Positions 12,121-22,861 of a DNA stretch of 64,000 bases are shown here, piece after piece (positions within the stretch are counted from its first letter, which is position 1; each line of letters begins with the position of its first letter). The notes under the pieces are model-generated. The model saw only the letters and a program-made list of their open reading frames with translations. It ran no database searches and was not told the origin of the DNA. The translations under genes and the position numbers were made by a program. This DNA comes from Ceratotherium simum simum (lineage: Eukaryota > Chordata > Mammalia > Perissodactyla > Rhinocerotidae), in NCBI RefSeq assembly GCF_000283155.1, contig NW_004454173.1, positions 10,201,851 through 10,265,850 on the forward strand. The letters run 5' to 3'.

Positions 12121-13003
12121 TTCTTTTCTCTTTTTTTTTTAATTTTTTTTTATTATGGTAAAAAATACGTATAAATTTACCATCTTAACCATTTTTTGTG
12201 TGTGTGAGGAAGATCAGCCCTGAGCTAACATCTGCCAATCCTCCTCTTTTGTTTTGCTGAGGAAGACTGGTCCTGGGCTAACATCCATGCCCATCTTCCT
12301 CCACTTTACATGGGACGCTGCCACAGCATGGCTTGATAAGCGGTGCGTCGGTGCACACCCGGGATCCGAACCCGTGAACCCCGGGCCGCCGCAGCAGAGC
12401 GCACGCACTTAACTGCTTGCGCCACCCGGCTGGCCCCCATCTTAACCATTTTTAACCATAGTTTAGTAGTATTAAGTACATTCGTAGTGTTGTGCAACCA
12501 TCACCACCATTCTGTATCCATAACTCTTTTCATCTTATAAAACTGAAACTCTATACCCGTTAAACAATAACTCCTCATTGCCTCTTTCCCCCAGCCCCTG
12601 ACAACCACCATTACACTTCTGTCTCTATGATTTTGACTAGTCTAAGTACCTCATCTAAGTGGAATCATACAGTATTTGTCTTTTTGTGAATGGCTTATTT
12701 CACTTAGCATAATGTCCTCAAAGTTCATCTATGTTGTAGCACGTGTCAGAATTTCCCTGCTTTTTGAGGCTGAATAATATTCCACTGTATGTGTATACCA
12801 CATTTTCTCATCCATTCATCTGTCAATGGACACTTGGGTTGCCTCCACGCTTTAGGTGTTGTAAATAATGCTGCTACGAATATGGGTGTACAAATATGTC
12901 TTCAAGACCCTGCTTTCAATTCTTTTGAGTATATACCCAGAAGTGGAATTGCTGGATCATGCGGTAATATTTTGAGGAACAACTATATTGGTTTCCACAG
13001 CAC
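12121..13003 (-). mobile_element. 5'-truncated L1M with a perfect target-site duplication
   Basis: Antisense L1M 3' end, starting with a T-rich tail and 'attatggtaaaaaatacg' and ending within the ORF2 C-terminal region. Flanked by a 15-bp perfect duplication AGGCCAGTGTTTCTT at 12106-12120 and 13004-13018. It is interrupted by an ERE at 12197-12436. Confidence 0.9.
12197..12436 (-). mobile_element. ERE SINE inside an L1M
   Basis: Antisense ERE (ATCAGCCCTGAGCTAACATC ... CGGCTGGCCC). The 17-bp perfect duplication CCATCTTAACCATTTTT at 12180-12196 and 12437-12453 shows it inserted after the L1. Confidence 0.94.
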
Positions 13004-13018
13004 AGGCCAGTGTTTCTT

Positions 13019-13820
13019 AATCCAAATATACCCAGAATGAGCCTGGGCACCTCTTTTCTGATGTGCAGTCTTGCCTAGGAGAGGACAATCTGCTCAAATC
13101 TCCTTATGCTTGGGGAGTCCCGGGCTGACCTGCAGCCCTCTCACCCTGGAGAACCACGAAGGGCGAGTTCTTGATCAGGAAGTGGATTGTGTCCCTTCGC
13201 TGCTGCATATACACCTGTGCAGTCCCTCTCATTCCCAACTGGTGTCCCCTCACCCTCTAGGAAAACCCACCCCTCGTCACACGAAAAATGAGGCTCAGGC
13301 TTCTGTCCTTATTTGTTTCTGGCAAAGTCTAGCATCTGCATAAGCCACAAGTTAACGGACATTTTCCTCTGCACAGATCCCTGAGGGCTCCAAAGAGGGG
13401 AAGCGTGTATTCAACCCTCTGAGTGAGAGGAAGATGGTGGTTTCCAATTCCAGTTCAGTCTCTCCACTGGCAATGGCTGGGGTCATTTTCCTCAAAAATT
13501 ATCTAAGCGCAAAAAAATCTTGTCCCAGAAGGCATTAATTTTCTACCCAGACAGCATGGACCTGTCTCACACAAGAGAAGTACACTCTCTGATCCTCCTT
13601 CAGCAAAATTCCTGGTGTTATTGGACCAAGCAGGCCTCCAGCCCCTGTCTTGACATTCTTTGGTTTCAAAGGCCTTGCAATGGTCATTCTGGATCCATGA
13701 CTCCAGCTCCAAATAAGCCTCTGGTCCCCAATTCTCTCTCTTGAAGGGAACGAGATTATCTCATGATACCAAAAGATAACTACAAATAGTAGCATCTCAC
13801 ATCCCTGCCACATGCCCTAT
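13019..13820. other. Unassigned intergenic sequence
   Basis: Moderate GC content, no recognised repeat. Several 70-90 codon open frames overlap on both strands, but without matching family, splice context or consistent coding signal. Confidence 0.5.
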
Positions 13821-13823
13821 GCA

Positions 13824-14270
13824 TTAGTTTCCTAGGGCTGCCATAATGAATTACCACAAACCAATAACTTATTCTTTCACAGTTCTGGAAGCCAGAAGTC
13901 CAAAATCAAGGTGTTGGCAGAAGTGGTCCCTTCTGGAGGCTCTGAGGGAGAATCCATTCCATGCCCCTCTCCTAGATTCTGGTGGCTGCCAGCTTGGTGT
14001 TCCTTGGCTTGGAGCTACAGAACTCCAATCTCTGTCTCTGTCCTCATATCACCTTCTCTATGCGTCTGTGTCTTTGTGTCTGTGTCTCTGTCTCCTTCTG
14101 CCTTTCTCTTCTAAGGGTACCTGACAATGAATCCACTCTAAATCCAGGAGGATCTCACCTCAAGATCCTTAATTTAATTACACCTGCAAAGACTCATTCC
14201 AAATAAGGTCACATTCACAGATTCTGGTAGACTTATCTTTTAGGAGGCCATCATTCAACTCACTATACCC
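13824..14270 (-). mobile_element. MLT1-type MaLR LTR in antisense
   Basis: Starts 'cattagtttcctagggctgc', which is the reverse complement of the MLT1 3' end. It contains 'cacagttctggaagccagaa', 'tccaaaatcaaggtgttggc' and 'ccaaataaggtcacattcac'. It is a non-autonomous ERVL-MaLR solo LTR. Confidence 0.8.
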
Positions 14271-14511
14271 AAGGAAAGAGAAGAGAGAAGAGCCCACCTG
14301 TTCTTGAGAGGCAGTAGGTAGGGATAAAGAAATGGTATGCTTGCCTCTGCTAAGCCAGCTTATCCTTTGCCTCTGGACAAGTTACATTCTAGGCTTGATG
14401 ATCAAAAATAATGTGATATAACTTGAGCTGAATAAGAACCTACTCCAAAATAGCCAATAAAACAAGAATTACCTTTCTGAGTCTTTTTTTTTTTTAAAGA
14501 ATTGACATTTT

Positions 14512-14706
14512 AGGGGCTGGCCCCATGGCCTAGTGGTTAAGTTCTGTGCGCTCTGCTTTGGTGGCCCAGATTCAGTTCCCGGGTGCAGACCTACACCATT
14601 TGTCAGGGGCCATGCTATGGCAGTGAGCCGAATACAGAATAGAGGAAGATTGGCACAGATGTTACCTCAGGGCGAATATCCTCAGCAAAAAAAATTAATT
14701 AAAAAA
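14512..14706 (+). mobile_element. ERE SINE, diverged subtype
   Basis: AGGGGCTGGCCCCATGGCCT start, shorter body with GGCACAGATGTTACCTCAGG and an A-rich tail. Flanked by a 16-bp perfect duplication AAAGAATTGACATTTT at 14496-14511 and 14707-14722. Confidence 0.92.
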
Positions 14707-14729
14707 AAAGAATTGACATTTTCTACTTA

Positions 14730-15960
14730 GCAAGAGACTCTAAGATTTCCTGTTTCTCACAGCAACTGAAATTTTTGTTACCCATACAATCCTGTCCCTG
14801 GGAACACTGCCTTCTATCCACCCAAAAATGGAAAGCAGATACTAAGTTTTAATAAAGTTGATCAGAAAGTTGGACAAAGGCTCTTGGGGATAATTACAAG
14901 GCAGAGCCACCCATGATTGAGGGAGCTTTCCTAACAGAGAAGAAGTAAAAACGAATCTTTAAAAGAGAAAGAGAATATATTTACATGACAGTGGGGAACA
15001 GGATCCCAGCTAGAACTGAGGAATATAGCGACCTCAATGAAATGAAAATATCTATAAGGATGATGCTGCACATGCAGTAGCAGTTTCCCATGCAGAAGAA
15101 TGATTCACTCAGTCAACCAAGATGTAAGGACGACAAGAGGTAAGGACAAGCCTATGGCACTCATGAGATCACGCCGAATTAAGCTCATGCGATACATACC
15201 AAGTTAGACAGGCGTGATCCTTGGGGCACTCAAATGTCTCTAGATTTGTCACTCTGGTAGTTGCTATAAAGTAACATTCCAGATTAGTAGGGATCAAGCA
15301 TGAATGCCAAGTGGCACTCAAGTTGTGGGAGCCCCCAGCTGGGACCCCAAGGCTCACCTTCAGGGTGTATCCCCAGAAGTGAACACAGTCATGGAATCCC
15401 ACTGCCAATTTGGCTTGTTAGAAGCAGAAGAGGGCTGCCAGGAGGGCTTTCCAGCCTGAAGCTTCTTTATCATGTGTCAGGATGCTTGGGTAACCTGGCT
15501 GCCACCCCAGGCGACAGCCATCATAGGAACTGTTCATCCTGCTCAAAGGTCAGACTGCTGTAGGAAACATGTGGGCAGCGGCCCAACAGCCTGCTGAGGA
15601 ATCCACATTTTCAGATGGGTTACAGATCACAAAGCACAACTCCGTCACCAAATGTTCCATCCCTAATACCCGTCTAAGCCACTCTCACCCAGTTGTGTCC
15701 TCCTTGATGCTAATATTTCCCATAAACCCAGAGTGTAGAATCTACACACAGTGGCTTGGCTTCAAGGGAATTTGCCCTACACACTCAGCAGAGGGAAACT
15801 GAGTGCTACAGGCATATAAATGTACAGAGAAGAGAAATCTGCCCATGATGATGGGACAATAGAGCCAGGACAACAGTATCGACCTTGCCTAAAAAGGTAA
15901 CTGCCATCCAATAGCTTTCCTTACACCTAACGTGCTGCCGGGAGTATGGTTAGCTTTCAC
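14730..15960. other. Unassigned sequence left of a MaLR internal region
   Basis: No family firmly recognised. It could be further degraded MaLR internal sequence because it adjoins one. The open frames at 15300-15802 do not continue into any recognised protein. Confidence 0.4.
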
Positions 15961-17370
15961 ACAGCTCTTAGGGAATCAAAGTGGTGGCAGGCACACACAA
16001 AGTCTATCAATGCAGATTTTGGTATGTGGGAGGGAGGTGCAGCTGTAGCAAATACCTGAAAATATCAGAGTGGCTTTGGAACTGGGTGGAGACTGGACCA
16101 ATTTTGAGGAGCATGATGGAGAAAACCTAAATTGGCTCCAATAGACTGTTCATAGAAGGGATTTTGAGGACGCTGCTGGTGAAGGCTCAGAAGGAAGTGA
16201 GGAACATGTTATTGGAAACTAGGGAGAAAAGGAGATGCTTGCAGTGCAGTGGCAGAAAGCTTAGCAAAGCTGTCTCCTGCAGTTACGCAGAAAGCAGAAC
16301 ATGTAAGGAATGACCTTAGTTATTTAGCTAAGGAGATTTCCAAGCAAAGTGAGGGAGATACCACCTGGTTTCTTCTTGTTGCTTCTAGTAAAATGCACAA
16401 GATAAATTGAGGGAAAACTGTTGAACAGAAAACCAAGACTTAATGATTTTGAAAATTATCAGACTTCCCAGATGGCAAAATATGCTAAAATTAAGAAATG
16501 GCTTCCTCACACTGTCAGGAAAATGTAGCATGGAGAAAAAGCCACGATTGTCACTGTACAACCTTTTGTTAATATCTCAAGACAGATCAGAGGAGCAGAG
16601 CAGTATTCAGTCACACGAAGGGTCTTCTCAAGGCATTAAGAGTGTGTCTCACAGGTCTTCTTAATCAAATCAAAGGGCCAGTGGGAAGCTTAGGAGCCTT
16701 GTCCTTCAGCCATCTCAGCAGAAGCGCAAGGTACAGAAACGCTTATCTCAAAAAGATCTGTAGGTGTGGCTTTTGAGGAATAGAGTGAACTCCAATGAAA
16801 TCCATGGGAGACCCAGAAAGTTTTCAAGGAAGATATTTCAGGAAAAAACTCTGCCAGCTTGGACTGAAAGGAATAGAGCTAGTACCCAACGAAAAGAGGC
16901 ATTCAGACTCACCAAATTCTACTTACAGGAAGCATTGCTGATAGGACTATTAAGCTGCAAACACACGCTATCTTTCATTAAAAAAGAAGAATCATTCAGA
17001 GGATGGAACCAAGAACCCAGAGGACAGAGTCAAGGAGAATTCTCCCCGGCACTCCTGTACACCTCACTTTCCCCCTTTTTGAACTGAAATGTCTAGAGCT
17101 ATTATTCTATGCCTATCCCACAATTGCAGGATGTGGGGGCAAGGAGTGGATAACGTGTCTCTCTAGTTTTAAAAATTGATAAATCTAGAGGAATTTCACC
17201 CAAAGAGTATACTTTCTGATTTAGATAATGATATTTTGGACTTGGAGCAGATGCTGTAGCGGATGAGATTCTTGGCTCCTCTTGGAAGGAGGTGAATGTA
17301 TTTTGTGTGTGGGAGGGATATGCGGGAGGCGGTGAACCATTGGGAGCCAGAAGGCGGACAGTGGTGAGCA
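15960..17370 (+). mobile_element. MaLR (MLT1-type) internal region
   Basis: Contains the characteristic MaLR internal phrase 'gagtggctttggaactgggt', then 'gaaggctcagaaggaagtga' and 'ggaacatgttattggaaact'. It is followed directly by an LTR in the same orientation. It carries only short, broken frames. Confidence 0.65.
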
Positions 17371-17945
17371 GATTCTAAGATGGCCCCCAGAAATCCACTT
17401 CCTGGTCTTCACACTCTGTGCAATCTCCTCCCCTAGAGTGCAGCCTGGGTCTGTGACTTGCTTTAGACTAGAATAAGGCAAATGTAGTGAGATGTCACTT
17501 CTGTGCTTACCTTACATAAGGTTATAGTGTCCATCTTGCTGGCAGACTCTCTCTCTTGCTGCCTTGGTTGTAGCAAGCAGCCATGTTGGGGAGGCCCACA
17601 TGGCAAGGGACTGAGGATATCTTCAGGCCAACAATCAACTAGAAACTGAGGACAGCACCCAACTGACGGCCAGCCAGAAACTGAGATCCTCAGTCTTACA
17701 ATTAGAAGGAACTGGATTCTACCACTAACCATGTGCGCTTGGACGTGGATCCTTCTCTGGTCAGTCCTTGAGACTGGACAACAACCCTAGCCTACATGCC
17801 TATTGTAGCTCCATGAGAGATCCTGAGCAGAGGACCCAGCTAAGCCCAGAGTCCTAATCCACAGAAACTAGAAGATAATAAGTGTGTTTTGTTTTAAGTT
17901 GCTAAATTTGTGGTAAATTGTTATGCAGCAATAGATAACTAATAG
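17370..17945 (+). mobile_element. MLT1-type LTR, probably the 3' LTR of the adjacent internal region
   Basis: Shows the MLT1 order: 'gtgacttgctttagactaga', 'gagatgtcacttctg', 'cagccatgttggggaggccc', 'ctccatgagagatcctgagc', 'tgttatgcagcaatagataa'. The end of the LTR is close to 17945. Confidence 0.8.
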
Positions 17946-18094
17946 AGATTTTAGTAACCTAGCCTGGGCTTTCCAGGAGTCTAAGTGTTGAGCACTCAGA
18001 CTCCTATGCTCAAGGCCCTGTGGGGGATTCCAAAGAAGAAGGGCATGGGCTCACTCTCTACAAATACCTTAGCCTAGTGGATGTGTTTATTATG

Positions 18095-18720
18095 CGTATT
18101 ATTCACTCGTTCATTTACTCATTCATTGAATACATACTCAACTGAGCATCAACTATGTACCAGGCACTGTTATTCTAAGGGCTAGGTTATAGCCATTAGT
18201 AAGGCAGATAAAGTTTTTGCTCTTATAGAATTGACATTCTAGAAAGGGGAGGTAGTCAAGAAGCAAGTGAAAAAATAAACAAATAAATGAAAGATAGTTT
18301 CAAGCTGTAGCAAGCTATTCAGTGAATAAATAGGTTGATGAGATGGGAGTGATTCAGAAGAAGGGACTCTTTTATTTAGGTCGATCAGTCACAGGAGTCC
18401 ACTGAAGAGGGGACATCTAAGCAGAGAGCTGAAAGGTGAGAAGCAGCCAACAATACAAAGTACCTAGGGCAGAGGAAACAGCAAGTGCAAAGGCCCTGAG
18501 GCATGGTCAAGGAACAGGATGGCAGCCAGTGGAGCTAGGATCACTGAGTAAAGGAGGGGAGCAGCAGGAGACAAGGTCAGAGAGTTGGGTAATGCCAGAT
18601 AACTTGGCGCCTTGTACACCATGGTTGGGAGTCTAGTTTTTATTCCTAGTGTATCAAGTAGTCATGGAAAGGTTTTTTGCAAGGAGAATGACATGCCCGA
18701 TATTCAGATCCATCCTCTGC
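18095..18720 (+). repeat. L2 LINE 3' region
   Basis: Long L2 3' match in sense: 'atcaactatgtaccaggcac', 'atagaattgacattctagaa', 'gagcaagtgcaaaggccctgag'-like text at 18480-18505, and 'ttggcgccttgtacaccatg'. Diverged, non-coding. Confidence 0.7.
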
Positions 18721-20555
18721 CTTTTCTTCAGGTTCTCTTTCACTTATCTGGATCAGAGATGAGTCATGGAATGGAAACAAACCATGAGTTTCCTGGAAAA
18801 ACCATAGCAGGGTCTTTGCACTTATTTCCTTACTTGCTCATAGTCCTGTTTCTTCTGTAGCTGCACCTGAAGACTTTTACTTTCTTCCCAGATGCTGCTG
18901 GGTACAACCACAAAGTTGGCAGGACAGTGGTCACTGTGGGCATCCCCACAAGGGGTCATGCCTGAGGCAATCCTGATTGGTCCTTCAAGGAGCAGAGACA
19001 ATTCCACAGAGATTTGCAGCCATACTTGGCCATCAGGTGTACACCGGAGTATCAAGCCACTTGTCACTAGGTGGTGACAGAGCAGAATATAGTCTCTCCC
19101 ACTGTTTCTGCTTCTCACTTTGGTTTCTTGTTTTTGTCTTTAAAAAAAAATCAGTAAACACTCAGTGAGCTGTTCATGTGTGACATGTGCACTTTTCTGA
19201 AAGAATATTAACTTCAATAAACAGTAAAAAGAAAGGATACATGAAATTTCATAATGAAAATAAAGCCTGCCAAATTGATGTGCTTTTTATTCATGAGATT
19301 TTAGAATGATTCTCCCCAGCGCTTCTCTTTCCTCTTCCACTGTTGTAATTTAGCTAAACTGTTCATGCAGTGTTTTATGGATCTGCAGAGGTTTCTCTCT
19401 GTGGTAATTTCTCATCAAATTACCAATAAGAAGAGCACAGGACTACACCCACACAAGGATGCCTCGTGGCCTTTGGTCCCTCAGATTTTCATAGTCTGCG
19501 GAAACAATGACGGTTCCTCCCTCTCCTGACTGCCTCCTCTCAGGCCCCTCCATTGGCCCCTTCCTGGCGCACTGGACCTCCTGTAGCCCCCAGTGGGCTT
19601 TCTACCAAGGCAGTGCTATTCCAGAGTTCTAACAAGGAAATCAGCCTGGCTTTGAGATTCCACAAGCTTGATTTGTTTAATTGTAATCATTTGAGACTTC
19701 AGATTCCTCATATGTGAATCCACTATTGTCTGAGACACTCCAAGTGCTGAAGTGCAGTGGGGAACAGTGATAATGTCCTTTTTGTGTCCGTGAAATAGCC
19801 TGTAAATGCCTAATTAACACCATCTGATGTTCACATTTCCCCATTCAAGCAAACTAGAAGGCTATTTGTGCCAGGTTTCTTTCTAACCTGGGATACAGTA
19901 AACGGTGGCAGAGGTCCATTCCTGAGCCCTGCATTCTCAAAAGCTCCAAAAAATAGTTCTGTATTTGGGGGGCTATCAGCTCGACCTGTTACTTCCGAAA
20001 CGTTTGACCTGGATCTGCTTTATCCTCGTGTATGTAATCACTCGGGCCTCAAAGAAAGCCTCTTTTATACCAACAGGCATGTCTCAATCTGCTGCTGAGG
20101 TCATCTAAGGTCTGTTCCACTGAGCTTTGGAAAAAAATAGTGCACACTATTGATTTGACCTGTTTCTCAGGCATTGAGACTTTGGCAAAAGACAGTTATG
20201 CCTCCTTTGCATGATCACTCTCTTCTCTCCCCTTTTGACTACTTTTACCTAATTTTAACTCCATGAGCTCTCAGTGGTTGCAACTTCCAATTGCTTATGC
20301 TGCTATCTCCTGATTTAGTAACTCTACAGACATTATCGAGTAAAGTTTTAACTTAATTTTGCACAAACTACAGCTTCCCTCTCTCAACCTCCTAATATAG
20401 TTATAGTACCATTTTCATTAAATCAGTAATCAGGGATTGTGTTAATATGACTATGTAAACATTTTCTGCAGCCTAGTAATATACAGTGACATCATATATA
20501 CCCTGATATCACGCACTGAGAGAGAAGCATCATCTCTGAAGCATCCTTCCAAATA
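18720..20555. other. Unassigned intergenic sequence
   Basis: No recognised repeat or gene. Overlapping short frames on both strands around 18822-19168 are not supported as coding. Confidence 0.5.
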
Positions 20556-20559
20556 ATGC

Positions 20560-20965
20560 ATAACTTGAATCTAATCATGAGAAAACATCAGAAAACCCAA
20601 ATAGAGGGACATTCTAAAAAATAACTGACTAGTGCTATTCAAAAGTGTCAGTCATGAAAGTTAAGGAAAGATTGGAAAAGACCAAGGAGACATAACAACT
20701 AAATATAATATGGACACCTGGATTAGATGCTGGGAAGAGAAAAAAGACATTGATGGAAAAACTGACAAAATCTGAATAAATTCTGTATTTTTGTTGATAG
20801 TATTGTATCTAAGATAATATACCAAGGATAAGTGGTCTATGGTTATAGAAGATGTTAACATAAAGGGAAGCTGGGAGAAGGGTACCCGGGAATTCATGGT
20901 ACTATTTTTCATCTCTTGTATAAGTCTAAAATTATCTCAAAATAAAAAATTGAAAAAGCAAATAA
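20560..20965 (+). repeat. L1M/L1ME-like 3'-end fragment
   Basis: Order of phrases typical of old L1 3' ends: 'atagagggacattctaaaaa', 'gacataacaactaaatataa', 'gacacctggattagatgctg', then 'gtctaaaattatctcaaaat' and an A-rich tail. Confidence 0.6.
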
Positions 20966-21263
20966 ATAACATTGGGTAAAAACATTAGTCATTTAAAAAA
21001 TAAGCTAAAAAATTACAAATGTAATATTACAAGTGGCAAAATTCATGACAATGATACGTAAATGACTGATGTGTGGGAAACAGTAATCTTGACTTAGCAC
21101 AATGCCTGATATGCAGAATAAATGTGTGCTGGGGTGGGGGGGTGGGGGAATCATGCGTCTCCATAAGATAGCCCTGAGGGAAGATCTGCTTTCAGAATAT
21201 CTGATTAAAATCCTACTAGACCTCCTCCTGCAGATAAATATGATAAAATCCAGCCAAAATACA

Positions 21264-21272
21264 GAGAGAGCG

Positions 21273-21308
<36 letters not shown>

Positions 21309-21470
21309 NNNNNNNNNNNNNNNNNNNNNNNNNNNNNNNNNNNNNNNNNNNNNNNNNNNNNNNNNNNNNNNNNNNNNNNNNNNNNNNNNNNNNNNNNNNN
21401 NNNNNNNNAGGAAGGAAGGAAGGAAGGAAGGAAGGAAGGAAGGAAGGAAGGAAGGAAGGAAGGAAGGAAG
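21264..21470. repeat. Microsatellite (GA)n - gap - (GGAA)n
   Basis: An alternating GA run to 21308 is followed by N and then by about 15 GGAA units. The two motifs probably meet or intergrade inside the gap. Confidence 0.9.
21309..21408. other. Assembly gap (100 N)
   Basis: Exactly 100 N inside a purine microsatellite. The length is probably a placeholder. Confidence 0.98.
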
Positions 21471-21880
21471 AGAACTGGGAAGTACCAAAAGGCATGTCCC
21501 AGAGGGAAGTCAACACTTGGGGAAAAAAATGATACTGGGAAAGTTTTCCATTTTTATGAGCTTTAGGCTGAAGGTCAACACTATGTGAATCAGGAGAACA
21601 CAAACAGAAAGACTGTCTTTCTGGCCTGAAGAGCCAGAGGACAGAGTTCAGTGCAAACACAGCCACTGGAAAATGAGGGGAGTATCACAGAAAGGAGAGC
21701 ACCAGACAGGAGGAACCCAAATCTTGTGTATAATTCAGCCCAAATCTATGACCCTCACATGCATGGAACAAACTCCAGGGAAGAATAAAAGAATTGAACT
21801 GAGATTTGAGCTACTACCCAAGAGAAGGAGTGTGAAGTTTGAATCCCTCCAAGTTATCTTTTGCTAAAACAAAATAATTA
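21471..21880. other. Unassigned intergenic sequence
   Basis: No recognised gene. The sequence may belong to the start of an old L1, since L1 ORF1-like sequence follows the SINE pair. Confidence 0.4.
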
Positions 21881-21892
21881 ATACTCTTCAAG

Positions 21893-22403
21893 GGACCGGC
21901 CCAGTGGTGTAGTGGTTAAGTTTGTGAGCTCTGCTTCAGTGGCCTGGATTTTGCAGGTTCGATTCCCAGGCATGGACCCACATACCATTTAACAAGCCAC
22001 GGTGTGGTGGCATCCCACGTATAAAAAACAGAGGAAGATGGGCACAGGTGTTAGCTCAGAGCCAATCTTCACCACCAAAAAAAGAAAAAAGAAAATATTG
22101 GGCCGGCCCCGTGGCTTAGCGGTTAAGTGCGCGCGCTCCGCTACAGGCAGCCCAGGTTCAGATCCCAGGCGCACACTGATGCACCGCTTCTCCAGCCATG
22201 CTGAGGCCGCATCCCACATACAGCAACTAGAAGGATGTGTAACTATGACATACAACTATCTACTGGGGCTTTGGGGAAAAAAAGGAGGAGGATTGGCAAT
22301 AGATGTTAGCTCAGATCCGGTCTTCCTTGGCAAAAAGTGGAGGATTAGCATGGATGTTAGCTCAGGGCTGGTCTTCCTCACAAAAAAAAAAAAAAAAAAA
22401 AAC
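21893..22403 (+). mobile_element. ERE dimer (diverged ERE followed by a younger ERE)
   Basis: The first unit (to about 22098) has the diverged head GGACCGGCCCAGTGGTGTAG and a canonical-looking B box GGTTCGATTCC. A second unit starts at 22100 with GGGCCGGCCCCGTGGCTTAG and runs to a poly(A) tail. CTCTTCA occurs just left (21884-21890) and right (22404-22410) of the pair, so the outer duplication probably belongs to the first insertion. Confidence 0.85.
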
Positions 22404-22410
22404 CTCTTCA

Positions 22411-22861
22411 GAGGAATATTACATAATCCAGTGTACCCATAACATAATATTCAAAATATCCAGACAAAAATCCAAATTTACTCAACATAGGAAAAACCAG
22501 AAAAATGTGACAAATTCTCAAGAAACAAACCATTAAAACAGACAGATTCTTAGATGACCCAGTTATTGGAATTTGCAAACAAAAATTTTATGACAGCTAT
22601 TATAATTATGCTCAGTGATATTAAGGAAAGCATACTCACAATGAATGAAAAGATAGGAAATCTCAACAGAGGAGGAGAAACTATAAAAATGAACCAAATG
22701 GAAATTCTAGAAACAAAAAATACAAAGGAAAAATATTTATTATATGGGCATAACAGTTAATAGACATGACAGAAGAAAGAGCCAGTGAACTTGAAGATAG
22801 ATCAATAAAAGTTATCCAATTTAAAGAACATTGAAAAAAGATATTTTTAAAAATTGAACAG
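22411..22861 (+). mobile_element. Old L1M, ORF1 region (part 1 of the host of a nested complex)
   Basis: Sense L1M ORF1-type sequence: 'atgaatgaaaagataggaaa', 'aaatggaaattctagaaaca', 'gtgaacttgaagatagatca'. It breaks off at GAACAG (about 22856-22861), and the expected continuation reappears at 24243. The reading frame is broken. Confidence 0.7.

Noticed and set aside
21102..21666. Long open frames on both strands across the purine microsatellite
   Set aside because: They exist only because GA/GGAA repeats and the N gap contain no stop codons. No protein features.
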